A stretch of 64,000 nucleotides of DNA, from NCBI RefSeq assembly GCF_024748615.1, contig NZ_CP087168.1, forward strand, positions 2,604,001 to 2,668,000, in the 5' to 3' direction. The translations under genes and the position numbers were made by a program. The notes under the pieces were generated by a model. The model made no database searches. It saw only the letters and a list, made by a program, of their open reading frames with translations, and was not told the origin of the DNA. The DNA comes from Pseudomonas sp. B21-048. GTDB taxonomy: Bacteria > Pseudomonadota > Gammaproteobacteria > Pseudomonadales > Pseudomonadaceae. Shown here piece after piece: positions 7,831-17,083 of this stretch. The number at the start of each line of letters is the position of its first letter. The first letter of the stretch is position 1.

Positions 7831-9204
7831 ATGGAAATCAAGAGTCGCTACCAACGACAGGTTCTGATCGCTACAAGCCTCAGTTACGTCGTTGTCATTC
7901 TCGATACTTCAATCGTCAACGTGGCACTGGAATCCATTTCTCAGACATTTGATTCGGATATCACCGGGCTACAGTGGGTGATCAACGCTTATACATTGAC
8001 GTTCGCCAGTTTACTGCTGACGGGCGGTTTATTGGGCGACCGTTGCGGGGCAAGAAAGATCTACGGCCTTGGTCTGGTCTTGTTTGCGGTTGCTTCTGCA
8101 TTATGTGGTCTGGCAACTGACCTGCTTCAACTGGTCGCTGCCCGAGTGCTGCAGGGGGTGGGTGCGTCCATGTTGGTGCCGTGCTCACTGATGCTGATCA
8201 ACAATGCCTACCCGCAGACCTATCAACGGGCGAGTGCCATCGGTGTCTGGGCAGGTTGTGGTGGTATTGCCATGGCGGCCGGGCCTCTTGTTGGCGGCGT
8301 GCTGATCGAGTTGTTTGGCTGGCGCAGTATCTTTTTGATCAATGTGCCCATCGCTCTGGTCGGCGTATGGCTGACGTCGCGTATTCCTCCTTCGCCTCCA
8401 TTGGCACCTAATCGCCATCTGGACTTCACCGGCCAGGTCGCCGCCATCGTCGCCCTGGCCACTTCGGTGGCAGTGCTGATCGAAGGGGCAAAGCTGGGGT
8501 GGAATTCCGAATGGGTGTATGCGGGCATAATCCTGGCCTGTGCAGCCTGGTGTGTATTCCTGGTGACCGAAAGCCGGCATAAGGATCCGATGCTGCCGTT
8601 GCATTATTTCCGCAACCCGGTGTTCACAGGTGCAACCTTTCTGTCGTTGATTTCCGCGCTGGTGTTCTACGGCCTGTTCTTTCTGTTGAGCCTGTATTTC
8701 CAGACGAATCGCGGATGGTCGCCCCTGGATACCGGATTGGCATTCCTGCCCTTGACGGCAATGGTCACTCTCGGCAGTTTCACCTGCGGCCGGTTGACCC
8801 GTGCCTATGGGCCCCGAGCTGTGCTATGCACCGGGTTCGGGTTGTACACCTTGGGATTCATCGGACTGTTCGCCCTGGCCAGTGACGCGCTGTACTGGCG
8901 GATCGCACTGTGTTATCCGGCCGTGGGTTTTGGCGCCGGGATCATCACCCCGGCCGCCACTTCGGCACTGATGAGCGTGGTTGACCGCGCCAAGGCAGGG
9001 GTGGCGGCCGGCACGCTCAATGCCAGTCGACAGAGTGGCTCCGCGTTCGGCGTCGCGATATTCGGCGCGTTGCTGACCTCGATCCAACCGCTCAACGAGG
9101 CCATCTATATTGCAGTCAGCGTTGCGATTGGCTTGTCGTTGCTGGCCATGGCGGTGTCCGCATTGGTGCTGAAAACACCGGCGGCCCAAACCGTGGGAAG
9201 TTGA
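7831..9204 (+). CDS. MFS drug efflux transporter, DHA2 (EmrB/QacA) family
   Basis: The protein is 457 aa with about 14 hydrophobic segments. The family signature is VVVILDTSIVNVALESI in helix 1 (motif D1, LDxTIVNVALP-like). It is followed by WVINAYTLTFASLLLTGG, LLGDRCGARKIYGLG (motif A) and ARVLQGVGASMLVP (motif C region). It exports small molecules by proton antiport through the inner membrane. An upstream in-frame start at 7777 would add a non-hydrophobic 18-residue tail, so 7831 is preferred. It is divergent from an ArsR regulator and followed by a strong terminator. Substrate unknown. Confidence 0.92.
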   Translation: MEIKSRYQRQVLIATSLSYVVVILDTSIVNVALESISQTFDSDITGLQWVINAYTLTFASLLLTGGLLGDRCGARKIYGLGLVLFAVASALCGLATDLLQLVAARVLQGVGASMLVPCSLMLINNAYPQTYQRASAIGVWAGCGGIAMAAGPLVGGVLIELFGWRSIFLINVPIALVGVWLTSRIPPSPPLAPNRHLDFTGQVAAIVALATSVAVLIEGAKLGWNSEWVYAGIILACAAWCVFLVTESRHKDPMLPLHYFRNPVFTGATFLSLISALVFYGLFFLLSLYFQTNRGWSPLDTGLAFLPLTAMVTLGSFTCGRLTRAYGPRAVLCTGFGLYTLGFIGLFALASDALYWRIALCYPAVGFGAGIITPAATSALMSVVDRAKAGVAAGTLNASRQSGSAFGVAIFGALLTSIQPLNEAIYIAVSVAIGLSLLAMAVSALVLKTPAAQTVGS

Positions 9205-9278
9205 TTTACCTCCACCTGTAAACAGAAGTCGCTCAGCACGCGTCTGCGAATGTCGTGAGGCGTGTCTGCTGGAGGTAC

Positions 9279-9306
9279 AAAAACGCCGCTCCCTGAGCGG
9301 CGTTTT
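9279..9306 (+). terminator. Rho-independent terminator after the MFS gene
   Basis: AACGCCGCT and AGCGGCGTT form a perfect stem around a CCCTG loop, followed by TTTT. It ends the MFS transcript and separates it from the Lrp-family gene 27 bp further on. Confidence 0.85.
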
Positions 9307-9332
9307 CGTATGCTTTACTATGGAAAGGCATA

Positions 9333-9833
9333 ATGCAGAAAAAATTATCCAAACGCATCAGTCTCGACGATACCGACTTGGCAATCCTCGCATTGCTGCA
9401 AGAAGATGCGAGTATCTCCAACGCTGAGCTCAGTGAGCGCTTGTCGTTAAGCCTGACACCTTGCTGGAGACGGCGTAAGAGAATGGAGGAGGCGGGCGTG
9501 ATCAAGGGCTATCAGGCGAACCTTGATCGACGAATGCTGGGGCTGGATATCATGGCGTTCGTGCACATCCGTTTTTCCACCCACGCCGATCACGCTCCCG
9601 ACGCTTTCGAGGCGGTGATTGCTCAATTACCTGAAGTGTTGTCCTGTCACAAGATCACCGGGGATGCCGATTACGTGCTGCAAGTTTTGGCAGAGGATCT
9701 TGATAGCTACAGTGATTTTATCGAGCAGGTGCTCAGGCGTCAGGTGGGTATTGCGTCCATCCAGTCCAGTCTGGCTTTACGCGAGGTCAAGACCAGTAGC
9801 CGTATAGCGATACCCAAATCAAGCAAGGAGTGA
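9333..9833 (+). CDS. Lrp/AsnC-family transcriptional regulator
   Basis: The protein is 166 aa. The N-terminal helix-turn-helix is ISLDDTDLAILALLQEDASI with ELSERLSLSLTPCWRRRKRM. The C-terminal RAM/AsnC effector domain (about 75-150) contains CHKITGDADYVLQVLAEDL, the usual G-D-x-D-Y-x-L motif. GGAAAGG precedes the ATG by a good distance. The proteins of this family sense amino acids and usually control a neighbouring catabolic or export gene. Here the nearest intact gene is the MFS upstream; no obvious target is beside it, so its regulon is open. Confidence 0.92.
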   Translation: MQKKLSKRISLDDTDLAILALLQEDASISNAELSERLSLSLTPCWRRRKRMEEAGVIKGYQANLDRRMLGLDIMAFVHIRFSTHADHAPDAFEAVIAQLPEVLSCHKITGDADYVLQVLAEDLDSYSDFIEQVLRRQVGIASIQSSLALREVKTSSRIAIPKSSKE

Positions 9834-10121
9834 ATGGGCAGGGATTAGATCACCTTTTGAAAGCCTGCCTTTGACGTAGCTCCGTTGTAGCCCGGAATAG
9901 CCAAGCTTGGGCCTGATTCTGAAACTCGATCTGAGCATGCTAGCCGAGCTGATAGCGAAAAGTGACCTGCCGCCAACCCGCAATCGATCAGTTGCGAAGG
10001 GGGAGGTTATGGGTTCCGTGATCCCTGCGACGCTGGCCTTAGCAAAACCAATGCTTTCTGGGCGGCGATTGAACGATAGAGCGTTTCGACAATTACAAGG
10101 TGCTGACAAAGTGGAAAGCTT

Positions 10122-10289
10122 ATTACTGACTGGAATGTCGAGATAGCACAAGGTTCCTGCAGGGACGGTGGTCCCGTCTTCATGCACGACACCGCTTGAC
10201 TGAGCATGGGCGCAGCCTGGGGCAAGCCGCATAATTTCGTTGCTGCGTAACCCCGTCTGTGTCCATACCACAGCAACTGCCTGAACCAT
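10122..10289 (-). pseudogene. Tyrosine recombinase (Tn554-type integrase) fragment
   Basis: The frame reads AVAVVWTQTGLRSNEIMRL and then a C-A-H-A-Q-S segment and VPAGTLCYLDIPVSNK. This matches the conserved region around the first catalytic arginine (T-G-L-R-x-N-E-I) of the Tn554-like/TnpB site-specific recombinases. The homology ends after the SNK motif and the rest of the catalytic domain is absent. The flanking 9834-10121 DNA shows no other recognisable gene. It is a dead remnant of an earlier insertion. Confidence 0.65.
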
Positions 10290-10391
10290 CGCCAGGGGGT
10301 AGTGAATTTCCGCTCTTGGCTGGAGAGTGTACGTTGGGAGGCAGGATCGAATCCTCCAACGATATGAGGTGTAGCACGAGTCTGAAACGCA

Positions 10392-12470
10392 TCAATCAGT
10401 CAGCGTGGACTCGGAAATCGCTGTTGCAGTTAGACTTTTGAGCAACAGTTCTGCCGGCAACGGGCTTCCGAGTAAATATCCCTGTAAAGTGTTACAGCCT
10501 AAGCGAGTGAGCAATTCTTGCTGTTCTGCGGTCTCCACACCTTCGGCCACAATCTTTAGACCTAACGTCTTGCCCAGTGCAATAATTGCCGAAACAATCG
10601 CCGCATCGTCATTGCCCTGAGCCAATTCGGTGACAAATCCCCGATCGATTTTCAGCTCATTGGCTGGTAGACGTTTAAGGTAGAGCAAACTGGAGTAGCC
10701 TGTCCCGAAGTCGTCGATGGAAATGCTCAGCCCCAGTTCCGACAGGCGTTCCAGGATCACCAAGCTGGCTTCGGCATCGCGCATCGCCGTAGATTCAGTG
10801 ACCTCAAGAATCAGGTGGCGAGCATCCAGCGAATGACGCGCTAGAGCCGTGCGCACGACATCCACCAGACTGGCATGCCCCAGTTGAACGGTGGACAGAT
10901 TGACCGCAATGCTCCAGTCCTGATGGCCTTCGTCGTGCCACTCGCGCATCTGGCGACAGGCTTCGTCGATTACCCAATTACCAATGGGAATAATCAAGCC
11001 AGTTCTTTCCGCGAGTGGTAGAAAACGATCCGGCGGGACTAAGCCCAGTTCGGGATTTTGCCAGCGTAACAAAGCCTCGACCCCAATCATCGGGCCGTTG
11101 GGGGCGAGCATTTTAGGCTGGTAATGCAGGAGGAATTCACCTCGATCCAGCGCCTGGCGTAGATCTTGTTGAAGTTGCATTTGTTGATGAGCATTGGTGT
11201 TCATCGTGCTTTCGAAGAAGCAGTACCCATTACGCCCCAGTTCCTTGGCGTGGTACATCGCGGCATCTGCGTTGACCAGCAGCTCGTGCGCGGTAAGACC
11301 ATCCATGGGGAACAATGCAATACCAATACTGACTGATACATGCAGGCTATTGCCGGCGATACTGAAGGGGCTGCCAATGCTCTCGATCAGCCTTTGTGCC
11401 AGCGCCGCAGCATCTTCGGGCGCACCCGGATCAATCAATAAAACAAACTCGTCACCACCCAGGCGCGCAATGGTGTCCTCGCAGCGTTTGGTGTCGAGGA
11501 TTCGTCGCGAGACTTCGATCAGTAGAAGGTCGCCAACGTGATGCCCGTAGACATCGTTGACGGCCTTGAAGCCATCCAAGTCCATGAACAGCACCGCAAA
11601 ATGGCGTTTTTCCCGTGCGGATTTTTGAATGGCCTGCTCCAACCGGTCATTCAGCAGGACACGATTGGGCAGCTTGGTCAGGTTGTCGTGCAATGCCAGC
11701 TGAACCAGTTCGCTGTTGGCCTGATCGAGTGAGATCGCCAGCAGGTTAGTACGCACATCCAGCATGGAAACAATCAAGGCAATGGCGAATACTGCCAAAC
11801 TCACCACGATTACCAGCACTGCCAGCCACTTGGTATCGATGCCGTTGTTTGCCGCCCCGCAGAAGCTGCCGACAGGAAACTGCGCAGCCGCCATCCCGGT
11901 GTAATGCATGCCGACGATGGCACACCCCATCACCAGCGACGCACCGATACGGGCATAGGTAGCCCTTGTTGAGTCTCTGCGCAGACGGAAGGCGATCCAC
12001 AGGGCCGCCCCTGAGGCAAGAACCGCGATGACAATGGACAGGGCAAATATCCAGGGAATATAGATCACGTTCGGCGTCATCAACATTGCGGCCATGCCGG
12101 TGTAGTGCATGGAGGCAATGCCGGTGCCCATCAACAGGCCACCCAGAGCCAGGCGGCCCCACGGTAGATCCCGTTGACAAACCAACCATAGGGCAAAGGC
12201 CGATGAGGCGATGGCAATCAGTAGCGACAGGAGTGTGAGAGGTACGTCATAGCCTAGGGAAATGGGCAGATTGAAGGCGAGCATGCCGATAAAGTGCATC
12301 GACCAGATGCCGAACCCCATCGCGAACGAGCCACCTATCAGCCATAACGCGGATGCTCTTCCCGTGGAGCTGGAGACTCGACTGGCCATGTTAAGGGCCG
12401 TGTAAGAGGCAAGAATGGCGACAATCAGAGAAAAAGCGACAAAAACACTGTTGTAACTGCTGAGAAGCAT
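10392..12470 (-). CDS. MHYT-GGDEF-EAL cyclic-di-GMP membrane protein
   Basis: The protein is 692 aa. The N-terminal seven-helix MHYT domain shows MHFIGM and two MHYTGM motifs, which in family members are proposed to bind a metal and sense oxygen, CO or NO. The GGDEF domain has an intact ARLGGDEF active site preceded by an RCED inhibitory I-site in the right position. The EAL domain keeps EALLRW, DDFGTGYSSL and ELKIDRGF. Both the cyclase and phosphodiesterase motifs look functional. The domain order matches NbdA and MucR of P. aeruginosa. The start at 12470 follows AAGGAT-GGGAG; the longer frame from 12527 adds a polar tail before the first helix. Confidence 0.93.
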   Translation of the reverse strand: MLLSSYNSVFVAFSLIVAILASYTALNMASRVSSSTGRASALWLIGGSFAMGFGIWSMHFIGMLAFNLPISLGYDVPLTLLSLLIAIASSAFALWLVCQRDLPWGRLALGGLLMGTGIASMHYTGMAAMLMTPNVIYIPWIFALSIVIAVLASGAALWIAFRLRRDSTRATYARIGASLVMGCAIVGMHYTGMAAAQFPVGSFCGAANNGIDTKWLAVLVIVVSLAVFAIALIVSMLDVRTNLLAISLDQANSELVQLALHDNLTKLPNRVLLNDRLEQAIQKSAREKRHFAVLFMDLDGFKAVNDVYGHHVGDLLLIEVSRRILDTKRCEDTIARLGGDEFVLLIDPGAPEDAAALAQRLIESIGSPFSIAGNSLHVSVSIGIALFPMDGLTAHELLVNADAAMYHAKELGRNGYCFFESTMNTNAHQQMQLQQDLRQALDRGEFLLHYQPKMLAPNGPMIGVEALLRWQNPELGLVPPDRFLPLAERTGLIIPIGNWVIDEACRQMREWHDEGHQDWSIAVNLSTVQLGHASLVDVVRTALARHSLDARHLILEVTESTAMRDAEASLVILERLSELGLSISIDDFGTGYSSLLYLKRLPANELKIDRGFVTELAQGNDDAAIVSAIIALGKTLGLKIVAEGVETAEQQELLTRLGCNTLQGYLLGSPLPAELLLKSLTATAISESTLTD

Positions 12471-12742
12471 AAACTCCCATCCTTGAGCATAATCGGCGCT
12501 GCTGCGTGATTGATATTGAGACGCCACTATAAACTGATCTTTTGCGTTAAAGACAGCGTAATCTCAACGACTTTTACACTCCCATAGTGCCGAGTTAGAC
12601 GCATTGTGGGCATGGTTGCAATGCTGGGCGTGATCTGCGTAGGCAGTCTGCTTCTGCTCAAGAAGGACTTGGGTAAGGACGAATGCCGTATAGGTTTTAG
12701 GAGAAGTCCAGGAAACCCCACAGCTCATCCTTACCCCGAGAT

Positions 12743-12970
12743 TTACGCCGGCGCCTTCCAGGCCACTGTGATGGACTTGTCTTGCAATTTCCTCAGTAGC
12801 CCTAGTTCGGTTAGCACTTTCATGGCATATGGCTGGATATTCAAGCCTGCACCCAGAGGCCCAATGACTTTTGCCGATTCGTAAACTTTTACCTGGTAGC
12901 CTTTTTCATGTAATGAAAATGCGAGCGTTAGTCCAGTAATTCCCGTGCCGGCAATAATAATTTGATTCAT
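12743..12970 (-). pseudogene. PhzS-like FAD monooxygenase, N-terminal fragment
   Basis: About 65 codons encode the dinucleotide-binding start of a class A flavin monooxygenase: IIIAGTGITGLTLAFSLHE (G-x-G-x-x-G), YQVKVYESAKVIGPLGAG and LNIQPYAMKVLTELGLL. The P-L-G-x-G-x-N-I-Q-P element is characteristic of the PhzS/salicylate-hydroxylase-like group. The frame ends about 300 residues early, so the gene is truncated and inactive. The DNA before it is notably AT-rich, unlike the surroundings, suggesting transfer. Confidence 0.7.
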
Positions 12971-13283
12971 GGGATATTCTAAGCTCTGTATAGTATTAAA
13001 TTGTTTTGATTAATTACAGTAGATCCTGGTCTGTGTATTTTTTTGTTATCAATGTAGTTGATTTCAGTTGTTTTTTTTATTGTTTGTGGAGTTTTATTCA
13101 GTAATCGACGTGTTTTTTTCTGGCTCGTTGACAAAACGACAAAACTGTTTCAATACGCAGTCAATAGTGTGATGAGGTGTAGAGCAAGGGCGGGGCGCTA
13201 AAGAGCGAGCGCAGAAGGCGGGAGCTGGAACTAATGGCTTGGTGAGGCAAGCCGGTTCGGGGAGACGGCGAGTTCATGAAAAT
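12971..13283. other. AT-rich intergenic region
   Basis: The first ~150 bp (12971-13125) are rich in A/T with several runs of T, in contrast to the GC-rich surroundings. They probably hold the promoter of the truncated monooxygenase. The rest (13130-13283) contains no open frame or recognisable motif. Confidence 0.5.
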
Positions 13284-13318
13284 GGCCAGCCGGAAAGCAT
13301 GAAATATTCCGGCTGGCC
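13284..13318 (-). terminator. Terminator of the LysR gene
   Basis: Perfect 12-bp arms GGCCAGCCGGAA/TTCCGGCTGGCC enclose an 11-nt loop. On the minus strand the hairpin is followed by ATTTTC. It lies 18 bp downstream of the LysR stop codon. Confidence 0.75.
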
Positions 13319-13335
13319 GCACGCTTATAATAACG

Positions 13336-14256
13336 TTAGTTGTTATCCAGGAATAATGGCGTCAAGTGCCGGGAGAGGAAGCGCAGCATAGTATCGACCT
13401 TAGGTAGCAATTGTCGGCTACGAGGCCAGATTAGGTGTACCGGCAATCCTGGGGTCGACAGGTGCGGCATGATCTCTACCAGATCGCCCCGTTGCAGTTC
13501 GTCGCGAATCATCCACGTCGCCAATTGGGAGATCCCGTAGCCGCCCTTGACCGCTTGCACTTGAGCCTCACCGCTGCCGACGATGATTCGGCCGTTCATG
13601 GTGCGTCGTTCGATTTGGCCATCCGGCCCGGTGAACAACCACGGGCTGATGCTGCCGTCGGCGCGGCCGTACATGATGCAGTCGAACTGGTCCAGCTCAT
13701 TGCCGTGCTGGATGCTCAAATGCTGGCGCAGGTATTGGGGGGCCCCGCAGAAGATCAGGCGTTCCTGGCCGATCTGTTGGTGCGCCAGCAGGTTCGAAAG
13801 CTGGTCGACGCTGCCGATGCGCACTGCCAGGTCGATACCTTCCTCAATGATGTCGACGAAGCGGTCGGTGAAGGAGGCGTGCAGGCGTAGGCGCGGGTTG
13901 TGTTCGGTAAAGTTCAGTAGCAGTGGCAGCACATGCAGTTTGCCGAAGGTCACTGGTACATCGATGCGCAGCCGTCCAGCGGGCTCCTGGCGCTCGGCGG
14001 CCAGCACTGTCTCGGCCTCCTCCAGCTCGGCCAGAATGCGTGCGCAGGTGCGGTAGAACGCCTCGCCGGTGTCGGTCAGGGAAAGACTGCGTGTGGTGCG
14101 TTCAAACAGCCGTGTGCCTAGGCGCCCTTCGAGGCGGGCCACCCCCTTGCTGACAGCCGAGGTGGACAGGTTGAGCTGTGCGGCTGCCGCAGTGAAGCTG
14201 CCAGCGTCCGCAGTGGTGACGAACACTTCGATGCCTTTGAGATGTTCGGTGAGCCT
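13336..14256 (-). CDS. LysR-family transcriptional regulator (PecT/AaeR-like group)
   Basis: The protein is 306 aa. The N-terminal helix-turn-helix is GIEVFVTTADAGSFTAAAAQ with LSTSAVSKGVARLEGRLGTR, and the substrate-binding domain follows from about residue 90. The start at 14256 (MRLTEHLKG) gives the normal N-terminus; the frame's earlier ATG at 14304 adds 16 basic residues not seen in the family. Downstream on the same strand order come the truncated flavin oxidoreductase and an MFS exporter, so it may have controlled those genes. Confidence 0.9.
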   Translation of the reverse strand, partial: RLTEHLKGIEVFVTTADAGSFTAAAAQLNLSTSAVSKGVARLEGRLGTRLFERTTRSLSLTDTGEAFYRTCARILAELEEAETVLAAERQEPAGRLRIDVPVTFGKLHVLPLLLNFTEHNPRLRLHASFTDRFVDIIEEGIDLAVRIGSVDQLSNLLAHQQIGQERLIFCGAPQYLRQHLSIQHGNELDQFDCIMYGRADGSISPWLFTGPDGQIERRTMNGRIIVGSGEAQVQAVKGGYGISQLATWMIRDELQRGDLVEIMPHLSTPGLPVHLIWPRSRQLLPKVDTMLRFLSRHLTPLFLDNN

Positions 14257-14435
14257 CATTGAAAATCCTTCTACCGGCGCCCGCACCGGACGCGCACGCT
14301 TCATGCGCTGATTGTGGGGTGACTTGGCCCCGTGGGAGTCAACCTGCCCAGGCCGGGCAGGTTGCAGTGGTCGACCGTTAGGGTATCAGGTCACGGAGGG
14401 CAGACCGATGCCGCAGATGCACCTTCGGGGGGGTA

Positions 14436-14813
14436 TCAGGCAAAGTGAGGCAGCACCTGCTCCGCCAGCTCATCCATCACCGCCTGCACCGGACGCCGGG
14501 TGATGCGCATGTTCAGGGCGATGTGCGACACCCCTTGCTCGCACTGGCGTAACCAGAACTCGAGCAGGGCCTTGCGACGGTCGCGCAGCCAGATGGCCGA
14601 GAAGCCAAGATCCTCGGCATGGCGCACTAGCTGCGTATGCTGTTGCAGTGGCGGCGTAGCCCCATGTGGATAGGCTTCCAGCGGTGCGATCAGGCCAAAG
14701 GTCAGTTGGCCCGGTCGAAACACCTGAGCGTATGCAGGATGCCCGGCTAGCGAGGCATTTGCCTGGGCTTGCTGCGCAGCAGAGCGTACTGAAGGAGACA
14801 GAGAACCGGTCAT
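14436..14813 (-). pseudogene. LLM-class flavin-dependent oxidoreductase with large in-frame internal deletion
   Basis: The frame is 125 codons, while luciferase-like monooxygenases of this type have about 320-350. Residues 30-77 match the N-terminus (FRPGQLTFGLIAPLEAYPHG, HAEDLGFSAIWLRD). The sequence then jumps directly to the C-terminal end (GVSHIALNMRITRRPVQAVM, LAEQVLPHF). About 200 central residues holding the FMN pocket are missing, with the frame kept. It overlaps the end of the upstream MFS gene by 4 bp (ATGA), so the two formed an operon. The product should be inactive. Confidence 0.75.
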
Positions 14814-16036
14814 GGGCGGATCGTCCCGGACTGTTCAGGGATCGCGTCTTCGGTGCGTCGTGTCTTGAACTGGGCCAGTAACAAGCAGATCACTGCCGCG
14901 CCCAGCGCGATCGAGGCGGCGATGTAGCCGATGCTGGCCAGGCCCGCCTGTTCTATGCTGTAGCCGCCGATAATCGCCCCCAGGCCGATACCTGCATTGG
15001 CGGCCGAGACGTTGAGGGTGCCGGCCAGGGCTTGGGCGTGGCTGGCAGCCTTCATCACCCGTATCTGGCACACCGGGTACAACGCGGTGTAGGCGATGCC
15101 CCAGACGCTCAGAGCCACCGCCAAGCCGACATACGAAGTGGCCAAGGGGATGCTGATGGACATCCCGGCGGCGAGGATCAGCACGAACACCGCAGTGGCT
15201 CCCAATGGATTACGATCAACGAAGTACCCTCCCAGCCAGTTGCCGACCAGACCGATTGCGCCGAAACCCATCAGCCACCAGCCGACAGCTACCGGAGGGA
15301 TGTTAGCCAGGCGCTCAAGCATGTCGGCAAGGTAGGTATAGGCGGTGAACATAGCGGTGAACACCACCACCGAGAGGACGATGTTGCCGATGAATCGGCT
15401 ATCGCGCAGGATGCGCATCTGCTGGCCGATGCTGCTGCGCACTGGGCGTGCCAGGCTGGGCATGTAGAGTGCCAGCAGCACCAGCATCAGCAGCGACAGC
15501 CCTGCCAGCCCCCAGAAGGCACCACGCCAGCCAATCAGATTGGCGGCCACGGTGCCTAAGGGAATGCCGAACAGCGTGGCTGCGGCGATACCCAGATAAA
15601 CCTGTGCCACTGCACGGCCCGCCCGTTCGGGGCCAACCAGTTGGCTGGCTGTCTCGCTGGCGGTGCCCCAGAACACTGGCAGCAACAGCGCTGGAATGAA
15701 CCGCGCCAGGCTGAGTATCCAGATGTTCGGCGCCATTGCGGCCAGGGCATTGGCCGCGGCGAAGATCAGCATGATGATGATGAACAAACGCTTGCGCTCG
15801 ATGTGCGCAAGCGCCGCCGTCAGTGGTGGGCCGAACAGCATCACCGTGAAGGCGAACAAGGTCACCAGTTGGCCTGCGGCGGAAATAGAGATGTTCAGGT
15901 CGCGCGCCAGTGCGGGCAACAGGCCGATGATAAGAAACTCGGTGGTGACAATGACGAAGGCTGCGATAGCCAGTAAGGTGATTGAGAAAAAACTGTGGCG
16001 TGTCGCCGCCGCGTTGGGAGTGGGTGCGTGTGTCAT
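14810..16036 (-). CDS. MFS efflux transporter, DHA1 (arabinose/purine-efflux like)
   Basis: The protein is 408 aa with 12 hydrophobic segments. Typical motifs are AFVIVTTEFLIIGLLPALA in helix 1 (T-E-F-x-x-x-G-L-L-P), ALAHIERKRLFII (motif A) and GTVAANLIGWRGAFWG in the middle. It matches the YdhP/AraJ/NepI group of proton-driven exporters for sugars, nucleosides or drugs. It is the first gene of a two-gene operon with the deleted flavin oxidoreductase, with the LysR gene further along the same strand. Substrate unknown. Confidence 0.9.
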   Translation of the reverse strand: MTHAPTPNAAATRHSFFSITLLAIAAFVIVTTEFLIIGLLPALARDLNISISAAGQLVTLFAFTVMLFGPPLTAALAHIERKRLFIIIMLIFAAANALAAMAPNIWILSLARFIPALLLPVFWGTASETASQLVGPERAGRAVAQVYLGIAAATLFGIPLGTVAANLIGWRGAFWGLAGLSLLMLVLLALYMPSLARPVRSSIGQQMRILRDSRFIGNIVLSVVVFTAMFTAYTYLADMLERLANIPPVAVGWWLMGFGAIGLVGNWLGGYFVDRNPLGATAVFVLILAAGMSISIPLATSYVGLAVALSVWGIAYTALYPVCQIRVMKAASHAQALAGTLNVSAANAGIGLGAIIGGYSIEQAGLASIGYIAASIALGAAVICLLLAQFKTRRTEDAIPEQSGTIRP

Positions 16037-16332
16037 GGCTTGCGATCCAGGCAGGGTTAGATCGCGCTAGTCTAAGAAAGCAAAAAATTCCTATCTCGGG
16101 TAATTTTTCCTTTGATTGTTTACCTAGATTCCATAGTTGCAGGCACCCTTGTGCCAACGACTGTCAGTTGAGCGAAACTTGCCCAACCCGGTCGTAGCGC
16201 TCGGAAGGGGTATGCAACGCCATCAATCAGCCAGTTTCGCCCAGTCACATACCTGACATGGGGCTACCCATACTGGAGTTCGAACTGCCAGGGCTGCGCG
16301 TTGAAATCGCAGTGCACACCGAACACGGAATG

Positions 16333-16561
16333 ACGAGTTCGACGCTGGGAGCATGAAGCCGTATTGGAGGAAATGCAGCTCCGGCTGAGCAACGCACCGG
16401 AGATGATGCGAGTCCGAAAACGGACGGTTGAACATCCCTTCGGGACGCTCAAACAATGGATGGGCGCGACATACTTCCTGACCCGAAAGCTCGTCGGGGT
16501 GAGTGCGAAGATGAGCTTGAATGTGCTCGCTTACAATTTGAAACGGGCCCCGCGGCGTTGA
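16333..16561 (+). pseudogene. IS1182-family transposase, C-terminal fragment
   Basis: The frame reads RRWEHEAVLEEMQLRL, then APEMMRVRKRTVEHPFGTLK, QWMGATYFLTRKL and MSLNVLAYNLKR. This is the conserved C-terminal third of IS1182 transposases, including the terminal catalytic-region E-H-P-F-G. A stop at 16330 and the absence of upstream homology show that the rest is deleted. It marks the left side of a decayed island. Confidence 0.88.
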
Positions 16562-16836
16562 CTGCGCAATCGCCCAGTCAACGAACGTCGATGATCGAAA
16601 GCGATGAGGTCATGAGCGGTTTTACACACTCTGGGCCGGAAGCTGACTCTCACGCTGGCGTTTGATCTGCTGCGGTTAAGCGGCGCGACTGGGGCAGCCC
16701 GGTGTATCCCGCCTCATGGCTGCGGCTCTTGCGGCTCTTGTACGTCTAGGTCTCGATACCGCATCCCTCCCGACACGGTGGCATCGGGGATCGCCTCGAT
16801 CACTCTCGTCGGCGGATTATTGATGCGAAAGCCGGG
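16562..16836. other. No gene seen
   Basis: The stretch between the transposase tail and the DUF4224 relic has no coding frame with support and no clear repeat. Confidence 0.4.
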
Positions 16837-17083
16837 TTACCATTTTTCGCGCAACTGGAGATACTCGCCCAGAAAGGCGTCGTAGGCTAGGCGGGGCGCA
16901 TAACGCACGCTCCCTTTTTTGTCCACCGCCTCGCCGTGATAGAAGAAGTCCACTCCCGCTTGCCTCGGCTTTCGACGAACCCCATTGGCGATCCATCAAC
17001 CAGCGCCGTTGGTAGGCCCTGGCCTTGTAGTCGGTGAGATCCGCCAGCTCTTCGTCCGAGAGAATTTCGGTTTCCAGGTTGAT
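16837..17083 (-). pseudogene. DUF4224 domain protein, frameshifted
   Basis: The N-terminal part LETEILSDEELADLTDYK and QRRWLM matches DUF4224, a small domain found beside phage and island integrases. The frame then breaks. Removing one G after the W-L-M codons (near 16990) restores IANGVRRKPRQAGVDFFY and YDAFLGEYLQLREKW to a stop at 16837, giving a normal-length product. No start codon is evident at the expected place. It was probably a helper of the integrase relic at 19.5-20.0 kb. Confidence 0.7.
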
